A stretch of 64,000 nucleotides of DNA, from assembly GCF_001640805.2 (NCBI RefSeq), contig NC_066852.1:14472194-14536193 (forward strand), given 5' to 3'. This document shows, one piece after another, positions 1 to 11,290 of the stretch (the first letter of the stretch is position 1; each line of letters starts with the position of its first letter). The notes under the pieces were generated by a model. The model searched no databases, had not been told where the DNA came from, and was given only the letters and a program-made list of their open reading frames with translations. The translations under genes and the position numbers were made by a program. This DNA is from Lates calcarifer. Lineage: Eukaryota > Chordata > Actinopteri > Centropomidae.

Positions 1-2862
1 TGTGTATGCTATGGGGGGCAATGGACATCTAATATGTGTGTTTTGTGTTGGTACCTGTCACCTGAGATAGTGCAGGTCCTCAGTGACTGGTGTAATGTTG
101 TGTCATAAATCACCATGTCACAATGGGGTAAAGACATTGGAAAAAAGAGCTGCTTAAATGGTAAAGAGCTGCCGAAAACATCAGCCGAAAAACATCAGCC
201 ATAGATTTGTACTGACTACTGAAGAGAAGTGAAGCAAAGCTAAGTGATTGTTTATGAAGGGCAATGTGTAGTTAAATGTGTAGTAAAAACCCAACCCCCC
301 CGAAGAAATCGCCATTATTGATATTCCCACATTTGGTTGTCCAAACCAGTCACTGCTGAGTGATGTCATTCTCAGCTGGTATACATTTTACACTGATCAA
401 AGAAACATGTTGATCAAATGTTTGTCAGTCCAAAGTCTCCCACAGGTGTTAAGATGGGTTGAGAGCTGACGTAAAGTGGGATTAGAAGCAGCCAAGTGGA
501 AAAAAACATTCACGTCAGTCCTCAACCTGTAAGTCAGAGTCAGGGATATTGGGAATCTTTGATGCCAACGATATCGCCCACTTAGTGAAAAGAACTACAG
601 GCGCATCAACAAAAATGTGACCAGAAAGTCAATTTCAGGCCACATTTTCATGATGGTTTGATACATACATCAATTTCAATGTCAATTTCAAATTCAATGA
701 AATTGAATTTTCAAACTCTTCATATTCATCCCAGTATTGGACCTCTACAAATTCATGCCCACCACCTGTTGGTTTGCTTGGCTGCCCAGTGGTGGTGAGG
801 AAAGACATCACCAGCCCTCCCTTCAGTTCGCCATCTTTACAAAAAAATATCTGGCTCTCTTTGGCAAGCTACATTTTAAACTCTTTTCACCAGACACTCA
901 TTTACTTTGGCCATCTGCCATTTGGCGCTGGGTAGATAGCATACGGTTTGCTTGTGTGAATGTGTGTGTTGAGAGCGGGTACCCACAGTTCGCACGGGAG
1001 AATCGTGAGAGCTGTTGGCAGAGAACTATATCAAATCAGTGGGTTGAAATTGGCTGAAAACTGCAACAAGCTACAGTCTGGGATGTTAATTCTCAGTGGG
1101 ATGGAGTGTATCAACCTTTTCACATTGCAGGTGCAAATTTAATTCAGTGTTAAAATCAAGAACTTGACAGAGCTTAAAGCTTCACACGACCTCCTGGTCT
1201 ACCATCTGGTTCTGACTGAGCAGACCTGGGAAAAGATCGACACATCCAGCAGATTAAACCTGATTAATAGACAGGGTGGCAACCAAAGTGCTTGTGCACA
1301 GAGGTGCTGAACACAGTCAAAGGCATTGGTGATGAAACACTTGCCTTACAAAGCCTACTAGTTCACTTGGGCTTTCCAACCATCCAGTCTCCACAGTACA
1401 AAAAAAATCCTGTGTGGCTACCTGAGATTATCTATACATCCAACTCTCAACCCTCTCCTCTTTTCATGTCGCTAGAAAGAGAGGGTTGAGACATACACCC
1501 AGAGGTGGAATTGCATAATTTGTACCTCATTGAGATCTCAGTTAATCAAAACACAATAAAGTTCCTGCATAGTTGGACTAGAATCTGGGATGTTGTAATC
1601 TAAACCCTTATGCCATTATGGGACCCCAAAAGTTGTCTAATTATCTAGTCCTTGGCACCATTCAGTCTCATAGGTCCAATGGTGAATTGAGCTGGAGTGG
1701 TGCTTCCTAGATAGACAAGCTCTGATGTACCATCCGGTCACTGTCTGGAAGCTGTCAGTGTACCTATCACTGTGCTTGCCTGTGCAAGTGGACCGTAATT
1801 CTACGATTTGCTCTCTTGTGCTATCAAAACTATTGCCACCATAGCAGTTTGTCTGGTTTCTGACAGACATGTCCGAATGCTGAAGATTTGAGTGAGTGAG
1901 TGCAGATTATAGGCCTTGCTGACATGGTGGAGTACCCTTTACTTCTGACTGACTGTAAACCTCTAATGTGGTTAGGTGCTGGACAGATTGGACTGTGTGA
2001 AAAATGGCAAACTCTCTGGATTCAGCCATGAAATCCTAAAAAGATAGTAGCCTAAATCTCAACCTCAGGGGCATTTCATATGCAAAACAAAGCGTTCTGG
2101 ACCTAGAAACCACACAGACAAGAAACGATCTGTCATGGTAAATTTGGCCTTACTGTCCTGTTTGCACTGTGTGAGTTGACACCTCGGCTCAATCTTGTAT
2201 CTTCAGTCTTCTTGGACGCAACAGAATAAACTAAGTACAGCCCTGTGTCTTGACGTTGAACAACAGAAATAGCTTCTTCCTGGTGCAGCACGTCCATGTC
2301 CACTTGTGAGATCATAATGTACCGAAGCAGGACACACTGACACTGGAGTGAATAAGCCCCCTGTGTGTGCAGTCCATTTCACTGCTGTAAAGTTTGTGTT
2401 GAGTCACGAAATTACCAGCTATATTACAGTCAAGAAGAAAACCTGTACACAACATAAATAACACTTTGCTGGAAAAATCTCTGCAATTTTCCGTTGTTAA
2501 AATGAAGCCTGTCATGTCTCAGAGAAGGTAAAAATAAAATGGGCAGACGGAGTCCCTCCTTACTCGCTTCGCTGGTTTAGCTTTTAGATGAAATCGCAGC
2601 ATATCATCATCAAGCATAGCTTTCACCCAGTTGCTGCACCTGCCTTACAGGGTAGATGTGTGTAAACATAGTTCCTGCTGGATTGCTTTGCCTGGAATCA
2701 ATCCTTCAGTTAAGGTGTCCAGAGATCACATTCATATATGTATCACTCTCAGTTACGGACATAAACAAAAAAGGTCAATGAGTAAAAGACATTTTTATGG
2801 CTAAAAACTCATTTTCAGCTTTTGTTCTCTGATTTTTTTCTGTTTGATCTTCCACCCCTCAG
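1..2862 (+). other. Intron (presumed) of the 5'-truncated SLC47A gene
   Basis: No coding exon is supported here. The first recognisable SLC47A exon begins at 2863 after a pyrimidine-rich acceptor ending in ag. The family's N-terminal exons (carrying the [11 protein letters not shown] motif) should lie upstream; I looked for that motif on the + strand and did not find it, so this stretch is most simply intron and the gene start lies outside the window. All open frames here are short and show no family resemblance. Confidence 0.6.
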
Positions 2863-5800
2863 ACCATTAACGTGACCACAACAGCGACAGGCTTTGGCCT
2901 TGCTATGGCTTGTGACACACTGATTTCTCAGGTGAGCAAACCACCATTATGCGTGCCTCGTTGTTGTGAGTTTGAACACTGTGTAATCACATTGAGCTCT
3001 GATTTGTCTCATTTGCGTTTTGCAGACGTTCGGCAGCAAGAACATGAAACGCGTGGGAGTAATTCTCCAGAGGAGTTCACTGATCCTGCTGCTGTTTTGT
3101 CTGCCCTGTTGGGCCCTTCTCATCAACTCGCAAAACATACTACTCATCCTGTACCAAGAGGATGAGGTGGCGAGGTACATCCATGGTTTATGAAACTGAT
3201 ATACAGTCTTCAAAATCTGTTGAGGACAAACTGTCAGGTTGTTTGAGGACAAAAAACAAGGCCCTTATCTTTATCTTTAGGGTTGTGGCTGTTACTCTTA
3301 CTATCAGCACAACCAAATATATGCTATCAATGTCTTATGTTATTCCAGGTTAGTGTGTCCAGTACCTACACTTTAACACGTTATGTGAATATTGTGTATG
3401 CAGCTTCAGACAGGATATGCAAATCCACCTACATGTGGAATATAATTGTTTGATGCATGTCATTTCATTCATTTTACTTTGAGGAATTAAGGTGACAAAG
3501 CAGGAAGTTAAAGTCAGCAGACATATAGTTTTGATATAGATTTGCAAAAACAGGTGCATGTCAGAGCAGAGGCTGAATTATTGTCAGTGTGTTGCTGTAC
3601 TAAATTAACATTACTCAATTTTCCCTTCAGAATTGCCCAACTCTACGTGATGGCCTTTCTACCAGCTGTTCCAGTGAGTGCACTAAACTGAAACACTCTC
3701 CAGAGTCTAGGGGGAATACAATTTTTACTGCCTTGTTCAATACACACCGTATAATGCAAAACTCTGAGCTTACTTGAGCTACAGTATTGGCATATAAGGA
3801 CATACTGTAGGCTCTGTATTGTAAGTTTAGGAGGAAACAGTGTCCTGGACCAGGAGGCATAGTGGTGAATGAGGCAAAGAAACAAGTTTGTGGTCATGTC
3901 TATGCCTGAAAGTGATGGTTGCATAGCTCAAGTCTTTTGGCTAATCAGTGACCCAAATTCAATTATTATCAATAATTGATTCAAAATAGCAATAATTGGA
4001 CTTTTTGGATGATGCTTAAAGGATCTGAGGTGGCCAACAGGAGCCATTTTTAAAACTATAACAAATGCAGAAATACAAAATGATTGAAAAAACAAATGGT
4101 GAGCTACTTTTTAAAAATATATATATTTACTTGATGAAATTAAATCTTCCACTATTGCTTGCTATGTTACTGTGTAGAAAAGAAATCCAGCTGAATTCAA
4201 TTATCTGCATGACCCCTCTTGTACATAAAATAGAAAAAATTAAGAGAAAAGCACAAGTATCTGCAACTCTGTGATAAAGGGCACAAAGACAGTAGTAGGT
4301 GTTTCAAGATGCATCCACGTAACAGTAAATGCCTTGGGGTCTGGAAAGTTTCCATAGTTATAATCCAATTAAAGTGTAAAAATGGCACAGTGATTCAAAG
4401 CAACACAAGTAATCCACCTCTGTCCAATTTTGTGTTTACTCCAATTACCTTCTTAATTTGACTGAAATAATCATGTCAGTTGCTGTGATATGAATATTCC
4501 CCATTAGTAATAATTCATCAGATTATTAGCTTTTATGTTGACCCTGCTTACCCAAAACATATCAATTAATGAGTAGCAAAGCTCAATATACTGTATACAG
4601 TGGAACTGACTAAATAGCTAAGTAACACGTCATCTGGTGTAACCTCTTCCCTTTGTCTACCCCCCTGCTACAGGCCATGTTCCTGCACCAGCTGCAGGTT
4701 GCCTACCTACAAAACCAGGTAAGTCATGAAAGGATGCACTGAATTTGCAATGTTTGTAACCACAGAACAAATTCAGACATCAGAGAAGGTGCAAGGCCAA
4801 AACAACATTCATTACAACTTTTATATTTTTGTAGACATGCTAACAGCTAATTAGTATTATATAATAACTTTGGTGATGTCTTAAGAGTGAACACGGTAAA
4901 CGTTATACATGCTAAATGCATCTTAGTGCTTTCATTTAAGTATGTTAGCATTTAGCTTAAACCACCCTGCACCCAAGCACAGCCTCACCAAGCTGCTAGC
5001 ATGACTGCAGCCTCTTTCTCTTGTTACCACTGTAGTGTTATCTATATTTCCTGAATTTGCTTTAGGGAAAAAATGAAATCAAGTTGTGTTTTAGTAGTCA
5101 ATTGTGGATGTCTTTTTTGTTTGGCAGGGGATTATTCTGCCCCAGATGTACACAGCAGCTGCAGCAAACATTTTTAACTTGGGGATCAACTATGTCTTAA
5201 TCTTCAGCCTCAAGTTGGGTGTCATGTAAGTGTGTCATGCTGCTTCTCCTCACGTTTTCATTTATTTATTTTTTTATGGACTTTGTGTCACTTGATAAGG
5301 TGGTAGGCTTCAAGTGCCATGGCCAGTAAAATACACTAGTTACTAATTAAGCCTGTATTGCATTTAAAGCAGAAAAAATCTCTGTCTCTCCTCTGACCAT
5401 TTCACTGTTGGCCAGAGAGGAGAGGGCTGGGCGCTGATGAAGTTTGGGAAAGAATTTGGGAAGGAGGGGACAGTAGGTCAGAGAGCTCAATATGCATGTT
5501 AACCTATCTAAGAGGAACGATTTGTTTTTTTTTTTTTGTCAGACCTACGCTGATGTTTATTATCTTTGTACTTTATTTAGAGAGGGAGGCAGAGCAGGGT
5601 AAAGAAAGAAGGGAGAGCTCTGACAGGAGTTGATCCTGGTCCAGCTGGATAAACACTTGATACAACGTGCAGTCGACTTAACCAATCAGGCCTCTGAGGT
5701 TGGGTCAGTTCTGTCCCTCCTCTCCCATATCAAGCATGGATTCCTGCTAGTTTTCAAGGGCCAGACCCTTAGACATCAAGTGTGTTCAAACCACAATGTA

Positions 5801-8800
5801 ACTTTAACTGTCTCGATACTGATCTACTCTGACTCAGCGTGAAGTCTTTAGCCCTGTCTTTGCCTAGAGACAGGGATGGAGTCACAGTTAAAGCAGACTG
5901 TCACCAGACATCTCTCCTGTAAATAAAGATGTTTTCATGTGTTTGCAGCGGATCAGCAATCGCCAACAGCCTCTCTCAGATCACCATCTGCCTGCTGTTG
6001 TTTGGCTACATCAGATGGAGGAAGCTCCATCAGAACACGTGGGAGGGTGAGTTATGTGAATATCAAATATTAAATGACCGCATTTGAGTTTCTGCGACAC
6101 GTCGTGGCCAAAAGGCAAAAACAATGCAGATGGTACAGTATTGTCTTCTGTAATCTGTCGTCCGCTACAGGACATACTGAGTATGGCTCTCTCTGAAACC
6201 TTTTGCAGGCTGGTCCACCGCCTGTTTGCAGGACTGGGGCTCCTACATGAAACTGGCTGTTCCCAGTGTATTCATGGTCTGGTTTGAGTGGTGGATCTGG
6301 GAGGTTGGCGGTTTCCTTGCTGGTCAGTGTTGGACTATTTGTGACACACTAGAATTTTTCTTTAAATTTCTTTTAACTTGAAAATGTTATCTTTGGGAAT
6401 GAATGAATCAAAGTTGTACCAACATTTTATAGGGCACTAATTAATCTAATTAATTAAAAAAAAAAAAAAAACTACTTCAGAATCAGAATAATTTTAAATA
6501 TGCTCTAATAAAACGTCTTCACACTGCAGCTTTAAAATTGACAGATCTTTTCCAGACATATTTAATTGATTATAATACAATAAAAACATACCTATTTCCT
6601 ACTTGAGTTAAAGCTTTCTTTTAAGCCTGAAAATGTGAGGCTGCAACACTGAGCATCCCCAGTAACTTCTCACTTGCCCAAATAAAACTCTCGGTGTGGA
6701 TATTCCCACCATCAGTATGTGATTAATTTTAAAATTTAGAGTCTAATAATCTACAAGTACCATATGTGTGTACCATCTGGCCTCATAACATTTTCCCCTT
6801 TTTGACCTGTCAGTTTAATAAACCAGCAGCATGCTGGGTGCAGTTTCCTTACTGTGTTTGGTCAAACATTTGCACTAAGCTTGTTGGTGCAGCCTTTAGG
6901 CATAGTGGAAAAGTCTTTGTAAATTTCTGAATCTGACCTTTATCTTATCAGGTGTACTTGGCGAGGTGGATCTTGCTGCCCAGCATGTGCTGGTGGAAAT
7001 AGGAACCATTATATATATGGTATGTATAACCCAAAGAGTGCTGAGCTGATAGATAAACTGTAGAAATAAATCATGACTCAAGCTTCTCCCAAAATCACAG
7101 ACTGTTGTTTTGACATTACTGTTTGTAATTACTTACTGTTTGTATGGATTTAACAGATGAAACCAGTGTTAAAGGTGCTGCTAGGTATATTTTTGAACTT
7201 TGGAGATACCCAGGCTAATGCTAAGCTAAGATAAACTGTCTTCACGCTCTGTATTTTACTTGCAGACATGACAGTGGTGTTGATCTTTTCTTCAATCTCT
7301 CGGAAAGAAAATGAATAAGCATATCTCCTGAAATGTTAACTGAATGTGTAGCTGACCATGAAAAGTAACATCAGGTCTTTGCAGTTCCCGCTAGGAATCC
7401 ACGCAGCTGCCTGTGTGCGTGTTGGCAATGCTCTGGGAGCTGGGGACACTTCCAGGGCCATAGTCACCTGCAAAGTGACCCTGGTTCTCTCAGGTATGAC
7501 AACACACACATACATGTGAACACAAACATACTGTAGATGATTAATATAATTTATAGCAGGGCCAGGTGTATTCCTTTATAACAATACCATATAACCAGAC
7601 ACCTAGATGCACTGTAAGTGTTTGTCACTCTGAATTAACCTGTTAAACTCTTCACCTCTGAATCTGGGAGGTACGTCTTATCCCTTCTGTAATGTCCTCC
7701 CTATAGGAATGCTTGCTGTGCTCCAGGGTATCGTCATTGCTGGCTGTAAGTCCGTCGTTGGCTACATATTTACCTCTGATGAGTGAGTTTCACACTAACA
7801 CACAGTCATTCCTGTACTATGTAAAGGCAACTCTGTTTCTGATGATCTCCTTCCACTGTCTGTAGCAACATTGTGGAGATTGTCTCAGAGAACCTTACAG
7901 TCTGCACATTTCTGCAGTTCTTTGATGCACTTCTGGTATGTTACTACAGAACGAAACAAACTGACCTTGTCTAAATTAACACTGAGTCCTCGTGTTGAAT
8001 AGCACACGCAGAGCTGTTGACCTGCTTGGCCTGTTGAATGAACATCATTTTTCTTTGTTTCAATCTCTGTGTGTTTCCAGTGTGTCTGCTCAGGGATTCT
8101 TGTTGGATCTGGGATGCAGAAAATTGCCGCCTTGTCCAACCTGGTATCTTACTACTTCATCGGTCTGCCGGTGGGAATAGCTCTGATGTTTGCTGCCCAG
8201 CTCAGAATATTAGGTAATACATTTCCTCCCATTCTATCTCTGTATGTTTCTGCTAACTTTCAAGTGGGTGGGTGGGGATTTCTTTTAGTTGTATGGTTCA
8301 GAACCTTCCACACTGCTCGTAGGTTTAACACCTGTCAGCGATCAGTGAATTGTCTGATTTCCTTGTATGACACCATAGACTTTGCCTTGTTAAATATTTC
8401 TTATATCATCCAATAAGCAGCATCTCTGAATTACACCAGCAGAAGTTGGATATGAGGCAGTGTGTCTATATTTAAAGCCAAGTTCATTAATTAAGCCTAC
8501 AAACCCACTGGGTCCTGCTGCACCAGCCATTCTTTAATTTCCTTCCCTGCAGCCTGCCATTTACCCCCTGCCAGAGAGGCGCTCTTTGCTGTCCACTCAA
8601 AGTGTGCAAGTATTGATAAATATACATGCGTACTCACACAAACACACACACACACACACTCACCCAATGTGCATCAGAGCTCTGACCTTGTGAGGTGTGT
8701 ATGTATGTGCTTTGTGACAAGCATCCTAACTGTGTAGCTATGTGGAAATAAATCTGACATGATTCATTTTAGGGTGGACTGAATTAATCCAGTTTCTAAT

Positions 8801-10623
8801 AGTGCCAGAACTTCCAAAGTAGTGAAATAATAAAATAAGTGTGGCCCTGATTTAACATGCAGATATGAAATATATTTGGAGTTTGGAGAGTACCTGAGTG
8901 AGTAATGGTTCTAGCATTCCTTCTGCTCTTTCTAACCATGTTAGCATCATGGCTCTAGGGCCGGAAGTGTTGGTTGGTCAGTCCACCAGTGTGGTCCAGA
9001 ATGAAATATCTCAGCAGCTACTGAATATATTACCATTAAATTTGGTACAGACTTTTCTGTTCCCTTTAGTCTTAATTGTAATGACTTTTTTGATGATCCC
9101 TGTGCTTTTCATCCAGTGACATTAAGTCAAAATTTGAATTTCTCCAATCCAAGTTTGTTTGATATGAACACTGCACATCAGTGAACATCAGTATAAAGAC
9201 AAGATGTAAACATGCCAGATTTTAAGCAAATTTCCATCTGTCTTCCCTATAGAAAGTAATGTGAAACAAAAGCATTAAAGATATTAATATACAAAAAGTA
9301 ATGTACAACACATATGTAGGAATGACAAATACATTGTGCAACATGTTGAATTTAAAGTGATCACAGATCACGTGGGACATTCCCTTATTGCACTTATAAA
9401 CATAAAACTTATAAAGTCACAAAACTGATGATATGCCTCAGCTGCACTTTATGTTTAGTGCAAATTAGCAGCATGTTAGCATGCTAACACATTAAACTAA
9501 GGTGGTGAATGTTGTAAATATTACCTGCTAAATATCAGTATGTCAGTAATGTTACTATGAGCATGCTGATGTTAGCATGTAGCTCAGTGCTGCTGTGCCT
9601 AAACACAACCTCGTGTCTATATATCATGTATATAATAACTTTTTCTTGTTAACCAATCTTTACTTATATGTATGAAGGGATTACTCTGCGGATCTTTCTT
9701 TAAAGTATGTGTATTTGTGTGTCTCCTGTTAGGCTTGTGGCTGGGTCTTTTTATCTGTGTATTCATTCAGACGTGTTTCTTTCTTCTTGTTATCTTCAAA
9801 CTCAACTGGAAGAAAGTCACACACAAGGTAGGATTTTATCTTCATGTAAAACCAAGGTATTTAAACATTTACATAAAGGGTTAAGGACAGAAGTCTAAAT
9901 GGGATTATGAGATGAAACTTTTCTGCTTTAGTAGAGCACCACCAGGTGGCAGTCACATCAATACATTCAGGTGTCCCAGCAGCACCTTCCCTGGGTCAAC
10001 AGACTTTTGCCAGAATTCAATTTTTTCCCCGCTCTAATGTGTTTTCAGGCTCAACTGCGAGCTGGAAATAAAGTGGTAGTGATACCCAAACGTCCTGCAA
10101 GTATGGCACTGAGTGAAGTGATGATGCCTGACATCTCTGACCGCCCTAACACAGTAAGTGTATATGGAGGGCATGTCCTGTGTAGTTAAGAAGACTCTCT
10201 CCTGTCTCACTTCTTTGTTTGTGTCAGTTTTATCATACCTGAGCCACACACAGCAATTAACTGCAGAATCTTTGCACCCTGAAGGCCCAGTTGGACAGTG
10301 AAGAACAGTCTAAAGCAAATGGCTACAGTCCAGTCAACACTCAGGATCAGGAGCTGAAAGTGGGTCACTCAGCTGACGGCAATAACGCAAATGCAGGAGG
10401 TACAGATGGAGACACTAAGCAGCTTTCTGTCACTCAGCTGATTTTACGTCGGGGACTCACCCTCTTGGTTTCAGTTCTCATTTTGGCCATAGGTGTTGCT
10501 TTCCACATTGCCTTCCCTGTGCCGGAGCCCTCTGCTCAGAGCAGGGCCAACTTTACTCTGAACTGGGCCAATGCCTCCACTCCCACACCACTGGCTCCTC
10601 TGGACCTGACCCCAAACCCCTAA
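2863..10623 (+). CDS. slc47a1-like: SLC47A (MATE) family H+/organic cation antiporter, 5'-partial, 15 coding exons in window
   Basis: This gene encodes a multidrug and toxin extrusion transporter, a polytopic apical-membrane protein that swaps protons for organic cations. Exons: 2863-2931, 3026-3174, 3631-3673, 4674-4718, 5128-5225, 5949-6046, 6209-6322, 6952-7019, 7385-7493, 7707-7782, 7866-7935, 8081-8213, 9733-9827, 10049-10153 and about 10285-10623. All introns are GT-AG and the phases join without a break, giving about 536 residues. Family landmarks in order: [16 protein letters not shown] (RVGVILQR here), the FEWW..WE pair, [16 protein letters not shown] and LNWKK, then a last membrane segment after LILRRG. 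Equivalents of human SLC47A1 Glu273, Glu278 and Glu300 are present; the Glu389 equivalent is Asp. The first two coding exons (about 97 residues in the neighbour) lie off the window. The acceptor of the last exon is ambiguous (10267, 10285 or 10291, all in frame). The family is certain, the paralog name is not. Confidence 0.95.
4856..5015 (+). repeat. Dispersed teleost repeat fragment (gttagcatgctaac-type)
   Basis: Lying in the intron before exon 5128, this fragment has 'taactttggtgatgtc', 'aacacggtaaacgttat', a gttagcatttagct block and 'agcctcacca..gctgctagcatg'. These match the tail of a common fish repeat; a longer copy lies at 8925-9620. Confidence 0.55.
6209..7019 (+). other. Exon pair split by an intron absent from the neighbouring paralog
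   Basis: Exons 6209-6322 (114 nt) and 6952-7019 (68 nt) encode the membrane segment with the paired glutamates and the next helix. The intron between them (6323-6951) splits a glycine codon and has an unusual donor, gtcagt. In the minus-strand paralog the same 182 nt form one exon (15410-15591). Confidence 0.85.
7180..7340 (+). repeat. Dispersed teleost repeat, degenerate copy (intronic)
   Basis: It contains the blocks gctaatgctaagctaag, gacatgacagtggtgttgat, ctctcggaaagaaaatgaa and aagcatatctcctgaaatgt in that order. This is the pattern I know from a very common short interspersed fish repeat. A second diverged copy in the same orientation is at about 12600-12800. The class was not determined. 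Confidence 0.6.
8634..8660. repeat. (CA)n microsatellite
   Basis: Dinucleotide run inside the intron 8214-9732. Confidence 0.9.
8925..9620 (+). repeat. Dispersed teleost repeat, longer interrupted copy
   Basis: The left part (about 8930-9165) has the typical run 'aatatctcagcagctact', 'attaccattaaatttggtac', 'gatgatccctgtgcttttc' and 'agtgacattaagtca'. The right part (about 9425-9615) has 'cctcagctgcactttatgtt', 'gcatgttagcatgctaaca', 'ggtggtgaatgttgtaaat', 'gagcatgctgatgttagcat' and 'gctcagtgctgctgtgcct'. The middle is diverged or replaced. It lies wholly within the intron 8214-9732. Confidence 0.65.
9939..9952 (+). promoter_or_regulatory. CTCF core motif match (candidate)
   Basis: ccaccaggtggcag fits the 14-nt CTCF core ccasyagrkggcrs at every position. 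It lies in the 221-nt intron 9828-10048 near the 3' end of the + SLC47A gene. Occupancy is inferred only. Confidence 0.4.
10285..10623 (+). other. Last coding exon of the + SLC47A gene: loop, final helix and glycosylatable tail
   Basis: This exon encodes a hydrophilic loop, a conserved VTQLILRRGLTLL..-type helix and then a 40-residue or so tail ending PLDLTPNP. The tail carries two N-glycosylation sequons (NFT and NAS). The neighbouring paralog ends soon after the helix (RLFQLDN), so this tail is an extension. The stop is taa at 10621-10623. Confidence 0.85.
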
Positions 10624-11290
10624 GCTACCTTCGCCCTCTGAATGTAGACACCTAGTGGCTGAACACACTTAATTCCTGGATAGAAAAGTGTTCAATTTCT
10701 GCACAGTTGCACATCCTCTCATAAACCTTGTTATTTTTGTAAAACTACCACCTCTACCTTGTGTAGACAAAGAGATGTCTCAGTGCTGCATTGCTGAGTA
10801 AACTCACAGAAAGCAGAAGCAATATCAAAAGAGACTGGGACTGGCAGGATGAACAAAGGTCTTGTTACAAAGATCATCTTTTAACCTGCTGTCTGAGATG
10901 CTCAACTGGGACAAGACGACACATTTCAAATCCCTCACTAAGAGACCACACAAGCAATGAGGAACAGATGTTTTTCCACTGATAGCTTTTGATTTTTGAA
11001 CCTATTCTTGTCTTGATTTACACATTGCACTGTGACATATGTCTTCTTTCTTACTGACCTTAAATCATTTTCTCAAGGATTAACTTTAAGTGTAAGTGAT
11101 TGACTGTAAATATCTGATGTAAAATTTACATGTATACATGTAAATATGTAATACGCTAAAAGTGAGTAGGCAATATATTACTGCATTGTCTTCTTTTGTC
11201 ATTGTCCTGATGTCATCAGGACAGATGTGAATAATAAATAATAAGCTTTTTTTTTAATCAATAAAAATTACATCACACTTTAGAAGTGTG
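10624..11290 (+). other. 3' UTR of the + SLC47A gene with two candidate poly(A) signals
   Basis: No reading frame is supported. Canonical aataaa hexamers lie at 11233-11238 and 11260-11265, about 610-640 nt after the stop. They are the likely 3' end signals, but the cleavage site was not determined. Confidence 0.6.

Noticed and set aside
1..2862. Missing N-terminal exons of the + SLC47A gene
   Set aside because: I searched for an [11 protein letters not shown] exon on the + strand and saw none, so the gene is reported as 5'-partial.
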